The notes under the pieces: generated by a model
What the model saw: only the letters and a program-made list of their open reading frames with translations
The model's database searches: none
Told to the model about the DNA's origin: nothing
Translations under genes and position numbers: made by a program
Shown: positions 32,013-41,593 of the stretch, one piece after another
Position numbering within the stretch: position 1 is the stretch's first letter
How the letters are laid out: every line of letters begins with the position of its first letter
Assembly: GCF_003855255.1 (NCBI RefSeq)
Contig: NZ_CP034072.1
Coordinates: forward strand, 5,990,889-6,054,888
From: Mycolicibacterium nivoides
GTDB lineage: Bacteria; Actinomycetota; Actinomycetes; Mycobacteriales; Mycobacteriaceae
Direction: 5' to 3'
Length of the DNA: 64,000 bases

Positions 32013-32051
32013 ACCAGCGCCGGACGAGCTGATGCTCACGTCCGGCGCTGG
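32013..32051 (-). terminator. 13-bp hairpin downstream of the cupin gene
   Basis: CCAGCGCCGGACG (32013-32025) pairs perfectly with 32039-32051. It lies after the cupin stop at 32069 and before the FMN reductase gene. Confidence 0.75.
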
Positions 32052-32068
32052 ATTTGCTGGGTATGCGA

Positions 32069-32554
32069 TTACACCGCTGGAGCGTTGGAGCTTCCCTGCA
32101 GCCGCGAGAGCGCCTCGTTCACTCGGCCGGCGACATCGCCGGCGACCTCGTCGTCGGCATCACCGATAGGCAACATTCCCTTTGCGGCGGAGAAGATCTC
32201 GACCGACAGGCAACCCTGTTCACCAGCAACGTGCGGACCGTAGTACTCGCGGGGATCGGAGGTCATGATGTCCCCGGACCGCAGAATGTCGCCGTCGGGC
32301 AGCGTGATCGAGCCCGATATGACGACCTCGACCCGGTAGCAGTCGTGCGCATGACGCGGAAGCGTGTCTCCCGGGGCGATGCGCAGCATGGAGACGACCG
32401 CATTGTCTGGATCGGTGCTGCTCTCCCCCATCACGATTGCACCTAGATCCCACCCCGGCATCACCTCACGCGTCGCTGCCCCCGCGAACCTCAGCTCGGG
32501 CGGGGTGATGGCATCGAAGAAGCCGGGATCGCTGACCTTGTAGTACTTCGGCAT
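32069..32554 (-). CDS. Cupin-domain protein
   Basis: This 161-residue single-cupin protein has motif one around APGDTLPRHAHDCYRVEVVISG and motif two around LRSGDIMTSDPREYYGPHVAG. The ligands His-x-His are present, but the glutamate spacing is a variant. The ATG at 32554 follows AAAGG. It may be a small dioxygenase, isomerase or sensor; no closer assignment is possible. It is the last gene of a cluster with alcohol dehydrogenase, P450 and amidohydrolase genes on the same strand. Confidence 0.75.
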   Translation of the reverse strand: MPKYYKVSDPGFFDAITPPELRFAGAATREVMPGWDLGAIVMGESSTDPDNAVVSMLRIAPGDTLPRHAHDCYRVEVVISGSITLPDGDILRSGDIMTSDPREYYGPHVAGEQGCLSVEIFSAAKGMLPIGDADDEVAGDVAGRVNEALSRLQGSSNAPAV

Positions 32555-32661
32555 GGACGACCTTTCTATCCTTGGGCTGTTTGTGACGTTAGGGAGCGCT
32601 GGGGCGGCGGCCAAGAGGCCCGGTCATGCTAGTGCCGTTACCACCACCTTGCGGGCGGCGA

Positions 32662-33750
32662 TCAGAAGGTGGTGATGACGCTGCGAACCACGTCCCCGGA
32701 CAGCATCGCCTGCATCGCGTCATTGATGCCGTCCAAGGCCACCTCGTGGGACACCATGTCATCGGTCCTGAGTCGACCGTGTTCGATGAGATCGATGAAT
32801 TTCTGGAAATCCCGGCGTATCTGGGCCGATCCGGCCACGCAGCCCTTCACCATCTTCTCCTGAGACTGCAGGTCGAATGCCGGCAGTCGCAGTTCACTGT
32901 CGATCGGACCATAGCCGACCAGTACGATCACTCCGCCCTTGTCGAGCATGGCGTAGGTCGATGCGAACGTTACCGGTCCACCGACGACATCGAAGGCGAA
33001 ATCGACACCACGTCCGCGGGTCATCTCCCGCACCTGCTCGGCTGCCGGGTGTGCCGACGGGTCGATGACATCGGTGGCCCCAATCCGCAGTGCAAGTTCA
33101 CGTTTCGATGCGACTGGGTCGATCGCGATGATCCGAGCTGCCCCGGCGACCACCGCCCCCTGGATGACCGACAGTCCCACCCCGCCGCACCCGACGACAG
33201 CCACCGTCGTACCCGGCCTGACATGCGCGGTGAACAGGGCCGCGCCGACCCCGGTCGTCATGCCGCAGCCGAGCAGCGCCAGGTGCGCGTCGGGCAGGTC
33301 CGTCCGCACCGGTACCACCGATGCTTCGTCACAGGTGAGGAACTGACTGAAAGTACCGATACCGCTCATCGTGTTGACGCGCGTGTGGTCACTTCGCACC
33401 GCGCGCGGGCGCTGCATCAACGAGGCCAGCGAGTCACACAGGTGGGTGCGGCCGTCGGTGCAGTACGTGCACGTGCCGCACGCGGGCCGGAAGGAGGTGA
33501 CCACCCGATCCCCGACTGCCACGCGGGACACCTGTGAGCCGACGTCGAGGACGATGCCTGCGCCTTCGTGTCCACCGATCATCGGGCCCGAGAACATCGT
33601 AGGGAACAGGCCATTGCGCATGGACAGATCGGTGTGACAGATACCGCTGGCCCGGACCTCCACGATGACATCCCGCGGGCCCGGCGGCAACGGGGTGACG
33701 GTCTCGACCGAGAGGTTGGCTCCAAGTTCATGCAGAACCGCGGACCTCAT
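32662..33750 (-). CDS. Zinc-dependent alcohol dehydrogenase (medium-chain family)
   Basis: This 362-residue MDR enzyme has catalytic zinc ligands in GICHTD and GGHEGAG and a structural zinc site CGTCTYC-x7-C. The Rossmann motif GCGGVGLS is present, with Asp in AIDPVASK favouring NAD. This layout matches class III-like and NDMA-dependent mycobacterial alcohol dehydrogenases. Two in-frame ATGs lie at the P450 stop; I prefer the one at 33750, which overlaps the stop as TGATG and has AAGG nine bases before it. It probably oxidises the alcohol produced by the neighbouring P450. Confidence 0.88.
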   Translation of the reverse strand: MRSAVLHELGANLSVETVTPLPPGPRDVIVEVRASGICHTDLSMRNGLFPTMFSGPMIGGHEGAGIVLDVGSQVSRVAVGDRVVTSFRPACGTCTYCTDGRTHLCDSLASLMQRPRAVRSDHTRVNTMSGIGTFSQFLTCDEASVVPVRTDLPDAHLALLGCGMTTGVGAALFTAHVRPGTTVAVVGCGGVGLSVIQGAVVAGAARIIAIDPVASKRELALRIGATDVIDPSAHPAAEQVREMTRGRGVDFAFDVVGGPVTFASTYAMLDKGGVIVLVGYGPIDSELRLPAFDLQSQEKMVKGCVAGSAQIRRDFQKFIDLIEHGRLRTDDMVSHEVALDGINDAMQAMLSGDVVRSVITTF

Positions 33751-34976
33751 CAGCATGGCCCTTCCTGGAAACGCACCGGCAGGTAATCGATGCCCATCAT
33801 CTGGCCCATCATGAGATGCGGATTGTGTCTCGGTTCACCCACCAGTTCCAGCGGCGGCCGGTTCAGGAGAGCCTTCATCAGGACATGAATCTCCGCGCGC
33901 GCCAAAGTCGCTCCCGCGCAGTAGTGCGGTCCGATGCCGAACGTCACGTGTTGTCTGGGATTGACGCGGTTCGGACAGAACGACTCGGCATCCTCGAACT
34001 GTGCGGGGTCGCGGTTGGCAACCGCGTAGAGCAGAACCAGCCGCTCACCGGTGGACAGGTCGCTGCCGTTGAGCGTGGTCGGTGAGGTCGTGGTGCGGAA
34101 CATGGTCTGCACGGGCGGCAGCATCCGCAGACCTTCCTCCACGACACCCTCCAACGGAATGGCACCCGAGCGCATGCCGGCCTGCAGGTCCGGATCGCTG
34201 ACCACATGATGCACCAGACTTCCGATGGCATGAGCCGTGGTTTCGAACCCGGCGAACACGAACGTCCGGAAGATGTTCTTCAGCTCGTCGTCGGTGAGCT
34301 TGCGACCGCCGAAGTCCATGTGTACCAGTCGACTCAGATAGTCGTCACCGGGATTGTCCCGTCTCTCACCGAAGTACCGGGCGGCCTCTACATCGAGCTC
34401 CTGCAGGGCCTCCACCATGGCCGGTGTGCCGGCGTTCTCCAGGATCTTTGTAGCGAAGGCCTGGATCATCTCATTGGCATCCTCGCCGAGACCGAGCAGA
34501 TGTCCCACGGCGCGCACCGGGATTTGCACCGCGACATTCTGCACGAAATCGGTCTCATCCCCGGCGGCGAACCCGTCGAGCATGCGTTCGGTGAGGCCCT
34601 CCAGGTAGGGCAGGAGCTTACGCACCCGGGGTGCGCTGAGTACCTCCATGAACAGTTTCCGGTAGGCGATGTGCTCAGCCCCATCGAATTCGATCGGGAT
34701 GCTGGGAGGGCGGCCCTCATGCGGAGGATGCAGCACGCCACTGGCCGACGAGAACGTCTTGGCGTCCTTTTCGACCTCGATCACATCGTCGTATCGGGTC
34801 ACCAGCGCGTAACCACCATGGGCGGCGGTCTTCGGTACCGGACAACCCGAGTTGAGGCCACGGTAAACCTGTTGCAGTCTTTCGTAGTTGAGCTCCGGGT
34901 CGAGGTGGTCGAATGTCGTCACCGCACCTGCGGCGTCGTCGGATTCGAGGCCGTGACCGGATTGCGTCTGTGTCAT
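33750..34976 (-). CDS. Cytochrome P450
   Basis: This 408-residue soluble bacterial P450 has the I-helix oxygen-activating motif AGFETTAH, the K-helix EEGLRMLPP and the heme loop FGIGPHYCAGATLARAE, with the proximal cysteine in HYC. It belongs among mycobacterial CYPs that use a 3Fe-4S or 4Fe-4S ferredoxin. A small ferredoxin gene lies at 46075, 11 kb away; no reductase gene is in the window. Hydroxylation of a terpenoid, alicyclic or fatty substrate is likely, but the CYP family cannot be named from inspection. Confidence 0.92.
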   Translation of the reverse strand: MTQTQSGHGLESDDAAGAVTTFDHLDPELNYERLQQVYRGLNSGCPVPKTAAHGGYALVTRYDDVIEVEKDAKTFSSASGVLHPPHEGRPPSIPIEFDGAEHIAYRKLFMEVLSAPRVRKLLPYLEGLTERMLDGFAAGDETDFVQNVAVQIPVRAVGHLLGLGEDANEMIQAFATKILENAGTPAMVEALQELDVEAARYFGERRDNPGDDYLSRLVHMDFGGRKLTDDELKNIFRTFVFAGFETTAHAIGSLVHHVVSDPDLQAGMRSGAIPLEGVVEEGLRMLPPVQTMFRTTTSPTTLNGSDLSTGERLVLLYAVANRDPAQFEDAESFCPNRVNPRQHVTFGIGPHYCAGATLARAEIHVLMKALLNRPPLELVGEPRHNPHLMMGQMMGIDYLPVRFQEGPC

Positions 34977-35019
34977 GGTTACCTTGCGTTTCGGATGTCC
35001 GGGCGGGGAAAGGTGCGGC

Positions 35020-36204
35020 TCACGCCGGCAGCAGTAACTCGCCGTTGGTGTTGAAGAACTGTTCGACCGCCGATTGCGGTGCCGACGACAGTGCCTTGGT
35101 CAACACCGTCCGGGAATCTTTACCGCCTTCGACATGGGGGAAATCGGTGGCGTAGCAGTACATTGGCCACACATTGGTGTGTTGCTCGTAATAACGCCCC
35201 AGTGGCTCGAAATAGAACGGAGTGACGCGCACGTTGCGGGCGAGATACTCGGAGGGCCGCAACGAGAGCGTGTCCTTGAGTCGTGACTTGAACATCGTGT
35301 CAGCCCAGATATCCAGCCGGTCGGCGAGTGGACCTGCCCAGCCGGCGGCCAGCTCGATGGCTCCGAATCGCAGCGCCGGGTGCCGCTCGAAGACTCCGCC
35401 GAGAACCATTGTGGAGACCATGTTCTCCGCGCAGTAGTGAATGTTGGTGGCTCGATACGGCTCGATCGGCAGTTCGATGCTCGATTTGTCGGACGGATGG
35501 AAGATCTCGACACCCTGCGACCACGCCGACGAGCTGATGAATCCGCTGTCGGTACCGAGATGGATGGTCACCGGAACGTCTGCCTCGGCCGCGAGCCGCC
35601 AGAACGGATCCAGCTGGGGATGGGCCGGCGACGCACCCGCTGGGGGTACGTTCGCCGGGATCATCAGGGCGCGGATACCCTGGTCGATCGCCCACTTGGC
35701 CTGCTCGACAATCGATTCCGCGGGTGCGTCGGTCATCACGATGCCGACCGGCCGTACCCGATTCGATGTCGACCGGGTGATCTCAGCGGCCCACTCGTTA
35801 TGGGCATCGACCGCTTGACGGCCAATCGCGCGGCCATCGAACTTCTGCGCATCGAATCCGAGCCAGGCAGGTGCGTTCGGGTCGTTCACCAGGATCAGCG
35901 CGAACAGGCCGAAGGTCGGGAAAACGAGCTGACGAGAGATCTCCATCTCGTCGAGAACCGCCGGACGGCGACGCAGGTCGATGGCCGACGGGGCGGTCGC
36001 GCCCTTGAGTTGCCACACCGATTCCTGGTTGATCGCAGTGGTGTCACCTTCCAGCCCCGGCACCGATAGCGAATTGGCCCGGGTTCGGGTCAGGATGTCG
36101 AATCCGACCTCATTGATGCGGCGGGCGATCTCTTCGCCGAACACCTCACCCCAAAGCTCCAGCGGCGCCATCTCGTGGCTATCGACGTCGAGAACCGTTG
36201 ACAC
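35020..36204 (-). CDS. Amidohydrolase-2 family enzyme, second of three
   Basis: This 394-residue barrel enzyme has VDSHEMAP as N-terminal metal motif, HLGTDS in the barrel and ATDFPHVEGGKDS at the C-terminal metal site. That last motif differs from the PHTDSxWP of the other two copies, so a different substrate is likely. It is separated from the P450 gene by 43 bases and probably heads the operon amidohydrolase, P450, alcohol dehydrogenase, cupin. It is divergent from the ThDP-enzyme gene across about 160 bases with no strong repeat. Confidence 0.84.
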   Translation of the reverse strand: MSTVLDVDSHEMAPLELWGEVFGEEIARRINEVGFDILTRTRANSLSVPGLEGDTTAINQESVWQLKGATAPSAIDLRRRPAVLDEMEISRQLVFPTFGLFALILVNDPNAPAWLGFDAQKFDGRAIGRQAVDAHNEWAAEITRSTSNRVRPVGIVMTDAPAESIVEQAKWAIDQGIRALMIPANVPPAGASPAHPQLDPFWRLAAEADVPVTIHLGTDSGFISSSAWSQGVEIFHPSDKSSIELPIEPYRATNIHYCAENMVSTMVLGGVFERHPALRFGAIELAAGWAGPLADRLDIWADTMFKSRLKDTLSLRPSEYLARNVRVTPFYFEPLGRYYEQHTNVWPMYCYATDFPHVEGGKDSRTVLTKALSSAPQSAVEQFFNTNGELLLPA

Positions 36205-36367
36205 GTCTTCCTCCTTGGGGATTTTCTAACCTTCACCGTGATGCTGCGCTGGTCAACACTGGGGCACAAGTCGGTGCTGGTGCTGGTATCAGCTCAACCC
36301 CCGTAAGAGTTGAACTACGGCTTGGCAGAGGCGATTCCGATGATCGGTGCATGGTTCTATAACCAGA

Positions 36368-37990
36368 ATGTCCCACAAAATCTCCGGCCATACGGCCCTT
36401 GCTCAGGCATTCGTCGATCAGCGCGTCACAACCGCCTTCGGGGTGATCGGGGAAGGCAACATCCAGGTGCTCGCCCAGCTGCGGGACAACCATGGCGTCG
36501 ACTACGTGAAGGCCGCCCGTGAGGACGGTGCGGTGCTGATGGCCGGTGGGTACGCCGCGGTCACCGGTGCGGTCGGCTTCGCCTCGGTGACGCACGGTCC
36601 CGGCCTGACCAACGCGGTCACCGCCCTGACCCACCTGGCCCGCCGTCGGATTCCGGTGGTGGTTTTCGCGGGCGACACCGACCCTTTGCTACCGCACGGT
36701 CGCCAGCGCGTCGACCAGGCCGGTATCGTCGCGCCGACCGGCGCAGGCTTTCAGCAGGTGTACTCCGCCGACGCCATTTCCGACGATGTGGCGCACGCCT
36801 TCGGCCGCGCCCGCGACGAACGTCGACCCATCGTGCTCAACGTGACGGTCGACGTCCAACGCCGTTCGACCACCTATCAACCCACTCAGGTCAATATCGC
36901 TGCGTTACAGGCCATTGCGCCAGACCCGGCGGCCCTGGACCTGGCCGCCGGAGCGATCGCCGATGCCCGTCGTCCGGTCATCCTGGCCGGGCGTGGGGCG
37001 GTGCTGGCGGAGGCTCGTACCCAGCTGACAGCCCTGGCCGCGCGGATCGGAGCCCCGCTCGCCACCACTGTGTGCGCCAAGGATTACTTCCGCGGTGAGC
37101 CATTCGATCTGGGGATCTGCGGCAGCCTCTCCCACCAGATCGCCACCGATACCATCCTGGCGGCCGATTGCCTGATCGTCTTTGGGGCCAGCCTGAATAC
37201 GGATACCACGGCGGAAGGGTCCCTGCTGGAGGGCAAACGCATCGTGCAGGTGGACCTGGAATCCGCGCACCTTGGCCGGCATGCTCCGGTCGCTGCCGCC
37301 GTCCACGCCGACGCCGCTCAGACTGCGGTCACCTTGGTGGACTGGTTCGATGAGGTGAATCTGCCGCGATCTGGCACATTATGCACTCCGGAACTCGCGG
37401 AGCGACTGGCCCAATACGACCCGCGTACGGAATTCACCGCGCAGCGAAGCGATATGGTCGATCACCGCGAACTGACACTACTGCTGGATGCGGTGTTCGA
37501 GCGCGAGCGCACCTATGTCTGCGATTCAGGTTTGTTCATGCTGCCGGGTTACTCGTGGCTGCACGTGACCGAGCCTTCGGCCTTCATCGAGACGGTGGCG
37601 TTCGGATCGATCGGCCTCGGGCTGGCGACGGCAGTCGGTGCAGCGGTGGGCAGGCCCGACCGGCCGACGCTGGTGACCGTCGGAGACGGCGGCCTGACCA
37701 TGGGCGTCGCCGAGCTGCTGACCGCCGCGCGCTACGGACTGGACATGGTTGTGGTGGTGTACAACGACGGCGCCTATGGCGCCGAACTCGCGATCACCGA
37801 CCGTATCGGCATGGGCCATGATCTGCCGCTGCTCGGGGATGTGAACTTCGCCGCCGTCGCCGAGGCAATGGGCGTACCGGCGGTGCGCATCGAGGGCCCC
37901 GATCAACTTGACCGAATCGCCACTGCGCTCGCGGGTCGCACGGGTCCGCTCCTCATCGACGTCAGAACCGGGACTCCCCCAGCACACTGA
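36368..37990 (+). CDS. Thiamine-diphosphate-dependent enzyme (acetolactate synthase-like)
   Basis: This 540-residue protein has the three-domain ThDP layout. The activating glutamate is Glu52 in REDGAVLMAGGYA, followed by THGPGLTNA in the first domain. A middle FAD/NAD-like domain follows (PVILAGRGAVLA). The cofactor-binding motif GDGGLTMGVAEL...VYNDGAYG is in the last domain. It is not a typical IlvB: the sequence around the active-site loop is variant, so benzaldehyde-lyase- or oxalyl/2-hydroxyacyl-CoA-lyase-like carbon-carbon cleavage is possible. ATG 36368 (MSHKISGH) is preferred to one seven codons upstream. It is alone on the plus strand amid the degradation genes. Confidence 0.82.
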   Translation: MSHKISGHTALAQAFVDQRVTTAFGVIGEGNIQVLAQLRDNHGVDYVKAAREDGAVLMAGGYAAVTGAVGFASVTHGPGLTNAVTALTHLARRRIPVVVFAGDTDPLLPHGRQRVDQAGIVAPTGAGFQQVYSADAISDDVAHAFGRARDERRPIVLNVTVDVQRRSTTYQPTQVNIAALQAIAPDPAALDLAAGAIADARRPVILAGRGAVLAEARTQLTALAARIGAPLATTVCAKDYFRGEPFDLGICGSLSHQIATDTILAADCLIVFGASLNTDTTAEGSLLEGKRIVQVDLESAHLGRHAPVAAAVHADAAQTAVTLVDWFDEVNLPRSGTLCTPELAERLAQYDPRTEFTAQRSDMVDHRELTLLLDAVFERERTYVCDSGLFMLPGYSWLHVTEPSAFIETVAFGSIGLGLATAVGAAVGRPDRPTLVTVGDGGLTMGVAELLTAARYGLDMVVVVYNDGAYGAELAITDRIGMGHDLPLLGDVNFAAVAEAMGVPAVRIEGPDQLDRIATALAGRTGPLLIDVRTGTPPAH

Positions 37991-37995
37991 ACAAC

Positions 37996-38031
37996 CGTGT
38001 GGCCCCGCCCAAATCCGGACGGGGCCACACG
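37996..38031. terminator. 12-bp hairpin between convergent ThDP and CoA-ligase genes
   Basis: CGTGTGGCCCCG (37996-38007) pairs perfectly with 38020-38031, immediately after one stop and just before the other. Confidence 0.85.
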
Positions 38032-38032
38032 A

Positions 38033-39655
38033 CTATCGCCTGTCCCAGCTGACGTTCGCTTTCTCCCGGTCCCAGGTAGCCGTGGTGGCACCCTCGTCGC
38101 GCAGTTGATACTTGTGCACCCGGCCGACCGCACTGACCGGTAGTGCTGCACGGAATTCGATATAGCGGGGCAGCGCAAAGTACGGCATCCGGTCCTTGAG
38201 CCATTCGAACAGCTCGATCTCGCTGAGCTGCGCGCCGGCCTTGAGCACTGCGGTCACCTTGAGATCGTCCTCGGTCACCTCGGAGCGCACCGCATGCACG
38301 GCCACCTCGGCGACCGCGATGTGACCGAGGATCACCTGCTCGACTTCCTGGCTGGAGATGTTCTCACCACGACGCCGCAGGTAGTCCTTCTTGCGGTCCT
38401 CGAAGTAGAAGAAGCCATCCTCGTCGAAGCGGCCGAGATCTCCGGTATGGAACCACAAGTTACCCATCGCAGCTGCGAATGCATCCGGGCGCTCCCAGTA
38501 TCCTTCGAACATCACGCTCGGACGTTTGGGACGGCAGACGATCTCACCGATCACCCCGGGCTCCACCTCTCGGTCGCTGTCATCGAAGATCCGGACGTCG
38601 AAGCACTCGGTGTTGGCCTTGCCTGAGCTTCCCGGCGGTGCCGCGATGCCGGCGGGCAGAGTTGTCAGCGGAAATCCCTCGGTGAGCCCGTAGGCGTTGC
38701 CGCCGACCACCTGCACACCGAACCGTGAGCGCCAGATATCCTGCAGCTCAGCCGGAAACGGCGCACCGTGCACGACACGGATCTGGCCATGGCACGATGA
38801 CATCTCCGGCGTGTCGTCCATCCGAGCGATCAGTGAACCCATCGACCCGAGCAGGTTCACCACCTGCGCGCCGCAGCGCTGCATCTCCGGCCAGAAACCC
38901 GAAACCGAGAACCGGCTGGCGATCGATGCAGGACTGCGCAGCAACATGCTGCCGACGACCGTGCCGCTGACCAGGTTGAAGTGATAGATCGGCAGCGGGC
39001 TCCAGTTGAGCTCGCCCTCTTTGCGCCCGCACTGCTCGATGAACCCACGGGCGGAGTTGAACACGTACCCATTGGAGATCACGCATCCTTTCGAGGGACC
39101 CGTCGTTCCTCCGGTGTAGATGATCAGCGCGGTATCACGCGCACCCCGCACCACATGGGCGGCTTCGTCGGGCTCGAGTAGGTAGTCGGCCAATGGTTCC
39201 ACCGAGACCGCACCGATCGAGGTGCACGCTGTGGCGCCGCGTACCAGAATACGTTCCAACTGAGGAAGATTCGCGATCTCGGTACGAAACCGGTCGACGA
39301 AGTCCGCCTCACAGACTACGACCCGGGCACCGGAATCCGCGACGACATGTGCCAAGAAGCTGCCCTTGAGGGCCGTGTTCACCGGCACCCAGATCCCGCC
39401 GCGCAGGTTGGTGGCGAACCACAGCGACACTGCGTCGACGTTGTTGTCCAGCATCGTGGCCACCGTCTGGTCCGGCATCAGCCCGGCCTTGCCCAGCCCT
39501 GCCGCGAACGCAGCGGCACGCTCGAAGATCTGGCGATACGTGTACTCCTGGCCGCTGAAGTCGAGAAACAGCTCATCGCCCACCTCATCGACACGTTCCC
39601 GAAGCAACCCGACGACGCTGGGCTCATCCCGCGGTCCGTACCACACATCAGACAT
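38033..39655 (-). CDS. Acyl-CoA synthetase (AMP-forming, FadD-type)
   Basis: This 540-residue ANL-family ligase has the P-loop IIYTGGTTGPSKG and the acyl-site motif GGNAYGLTEG. The adenylate motif WFHTGDLGRFDEDGFFYFEDRKKDYLRRRGENIS follows. The C-terminal catalytic lysine is in GRVHKYQLRD. It activates a carboxylic acid as CoA thioester for the enzymes downstream on the same strand. The ATG at 39655 overlaps the crotonase stop by eight bases; a frame open to 39874 lies inside that gene. The acyl chain cannot be inferred. Confidence 0.9.
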   Translation of the reverse strand: MSDVWYGPRDEPSVVGLLRERVDEVGDELFLDFSGQEYTYRQIFERAAAFAAGLGKAGLMPDQTVATMLDNNVDAVSLWFATNLRGGIWVPVNTALKGSFLAHVVADSGARVVVCEADFVDRFRTEIANLPQLERILVRGATACTSIGAVSVEPLADYLLEPDEAAHVVRGARDTALIIYTGGTTGPSKGCVISNGYVFNSARGFIEQCGRKEGELNWSPLPIYHFNLVSGTVVGSMLLRSPASIASRFSVSGFWPEMQRCGAQVVNLLGSMGSLIARMDDTPEMSSCHGQIRVVHGAPFPAELQDIWRSRFGVQVVGGNAYGLTEGFPLTTLPAGIAAPPGSSGKANTECFDVRIFDDSDREVEPGVIGEIVCRPKRPSVMFEGYWERPDAFAAAMGNLWFHTGDLGRFDEDGFFYFEDRKKDYLRRRGENISSQEVEQVILGHIAVAEVAVHAVRSEVTEDDLKVTAVLKAGAQLSEIELFEWLKDRMPYFALPRYIEFRAALPVSAVGRVHKYQLRDEGATTATWDREKANVSWDRR

Positions 39656-40427
39656 CTGTTTGAGCACTCTCGCTTCCTGTGTGCCGCGGCGACCAGACCG
39701 GTGGCCGGCGTTGGACATATGCGGTGAATCCTTCGTGCGCCTCCGCGGTCCTGATCGAGGCACCCACACTGCGATCATCGACCAACGGAATATGTTGGTG
39801 TGCGGCAGCTTTCCAGGCTGCGCGGGCCGCAGGACCGGCCTCGCGGAGATCGGAGGCGATACGTTCGGTCGCATCTTCGAGGTCGTTATGCGGCACCACC
39901 CTGCCGATAAGGCCCATCGAAAGCGCCTCGTCGGCCGAGAACGAGCGTGCGGTCAGGGCGAGTTCTTTGGCACGCGCCAGGCCCACCACGGCGGGCAGTA
40001 TCGCCGAACTCCACGGCGCGGCGACGCCGAGGCGCAGTTCCGGCAGCCGGAACCGGGCCCGGTCGCTGGCCACCGCCACATCGGCAAGCACAGCAAACCA
40101 CACGCCACTGGCCTGGCAGTGTCCGTTGATCGCGGCGATGACGGCAACCCCGCTGCGGTGCAATGTCGGGAACGGGAGTTCGACATCCTCACCATCTTCC
40201 CCGTCCTCGGTGTGCGCGGCCGGATCGCCACCGGCGATGAAGACATCACCGCTGCCCGTCACCACCAGTACGTCGAGGTCGGGATCGGCCTCGACCTTGT
40301 CGATGAGGCGGCCGAGGCCGGTGTACATGGCATCCGACATGGTGTGGGGCCGAAGGGGATTATCCACAGTGCACCACGCGGTACGGCCGCGACGCTCGAC
40401 CCGCAGCCCGGTACTACTCAAATCCAT
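39648..40427 (-). CDS. Enoyl-CoA hydratase/isomerase-family protein
   Basis: This 259-residue crotonase-fold protein has the oxyanion segments VVTGSGDVFIAGGD and INGHCQASGVWFAVLAD, followed by LPELRLGVAAPWSS. It starts at ATG 40427, sharing one base with the stop of the acyl-CoA dehydrogenase gene (TGATG), and overlaps the CoA-ligase start. The upstream extension to 40610 is a shadow. It is probably the hydratase of a short beta-oxidation operon. Confidence 0.87.
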   Translation of the reverse strand: MDLSSTGLRVERRGRTAWCTVDNPLRPHTMSDAMYTGLGRLIDKVEADPDLDVLVVTGSGDVFIAGGDPAAHTEDGEDGEDVELPFPTLHRSGVAVIAAINGHCQASGVWFAVLADVAVASDRARFRLPELRLGVAAPWSSAILPAVVGLARAKELALTARSFSADEALSMGLIGRVVPHNDLEDATERIASDLREAGPAARAAWKAAAHQHIPLVDDRSVGASIRTAEAHEGFTAYVQRRPPVWSPRHTGSESAQTDV

Positions 40428-41581
40428 CAGACACCCAGCATCCGGCGGCCGATGATGTCCTTCATGATCTCGTTTGTGCCTCCGTATATGGCCATCGCCC
40501 GGCCGTCGCGCCAGGCCCGCCCGACGGCACATTCCTCCATGTAACCGTAGGCGCCGTGCAATTGGACGCAGGTGTGCAGCACCCGGCTGTTGAGGTCGGT
40601 ACACCACCACTTAGCCTGCGCCGCTTCCTCGCCGGTCAGCTCGCCGGTCAGATGCGCGGTCAGTTGAGCATCGACGAAGGCCTGTGCGACGTCTAGCTCC
40701 GTGCGCATGGTCGCCAGCTGGAACCTCGAATTCTGAAAGGACCCGATGGGTTGACCGAACGCGTGCCGGGTCTTGCAGTAGGCCAAGGTCTCGTCGAACG
40801 CGGCACGCGCGTGTGCCAGGGCCATCACCGCGATCGAAAGCCGTTCCTGCGGAAGCATGGTCATCAACTGGTAGAAGCCGCGGCCCTCCTCACCGAGCAG
40901 GTTGTCCGCCGGCAGGACCACGTTGTCGAAGAACAATTCCGCCGTATCGGCAGAGTGTTGGCCGACCTTGTCCAGATTGCGGCCACGGCTGAAGCCCGCG
41001 CGATCTGCCTCCACGACGAGCAGGCTCAAGTTTCGCTGCGCAGGTCCTTCGAACCCGGTACGGCACACCACGATGACGATATCTGCGTTGATCCCGTTGG
41101 ATATGAATACCTTATTGCCGGTGAGCACATAGGAGTCTCCGTCGCGAACCGCGGAGCTGGAGATCGCCGCAAGGTCCGAGCCGGTATTGGGCTCCGTCAT
41201 CGCGATGGCACCGACGAGCTCACCGGAGGCCAGCCCGGGCAACCACCGCTGCTGTTGTTCGGGGGTGCCGTACTTGATGAAGTACGGCACCACGACATCT
41301 GCATGGTTGGAGATGCCCAGCCCGGCATTCATCACACCTGCCCGGCACACCTCCTCAAGGAAGATGGCATTGAACCGGAAGTCCGAAAGGCCGCCGCCAC
41401 CAAACTGTTCGGGGACGGCCACACCCAGTATTCCGGCGGCCCCGGCCTTGGTGAAGACCGCTTTGTCGATGATTCCTGCGTGCTCCCACTGCTCGAAGTT
41501 CTTGGTGAGCTCGCGCCCGATGAATGTTCTGGTGGAATCCCGGAACATCTCATGCTCGTCATCAAAGATGGTTCGCTTCAA
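40427..41581 (-). CDS. Acyl-CoA dehydrogenase (FadE-type)
   Basis: This 384-residue flavoprotein has the FAD/substrate motif AIAMTEPNTGSDLAAI and the C-terminal helix QLHGAYGYMEEC. Its end is IYGGTNEIMKDIIGRRMLG. The YGGT wording lacks the glutamate of medium-chain enzymes at that place, so the base is probably on another helix, as in long/branched-chain types. It precedes the crotonase and CoA-ligase genes with one-base and eight-base overlaps, forming a tight operon with the LLM oxidoreductase gene 12 bases upstream. Confidence 0.9.
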   Translation of the reverse strand: MKRTIFDDEHEMFRDSTRTFIGRELTKNFEQWEHAGIIDKAVFTKAGAAGILGVAVPEQFGGGGLSDFRFNAIFLEEVCRAGVMNAGLGISNHADVVVPYFIKYGTPEQQQRWLPGLASGELVGAIAMTEPNTGSDLAAISSSAVRDGDSYVLTGNKVFISNGINADIVIVVCRTGFEGPAQRNLSLLVVEADRAGFSRGRNLDKVGQHSADTAELFFDNVVLPADNLLGEEGRGFYQLMTMLPQERLSIAVMALAHARAAFDETLAYCKTRHAFGQPIGSFQNSRFQLATMRTELDVAQAFVDAQLTAHLTGELTGEEAAQAKWWCTDLNSRVLHTCVQLHGAYGYMEECAVGRAWRDGRAMAIYGGTNEIMKDIIGRRMLGV

Positions 41582-41593
41582 TTCGGAAAACTC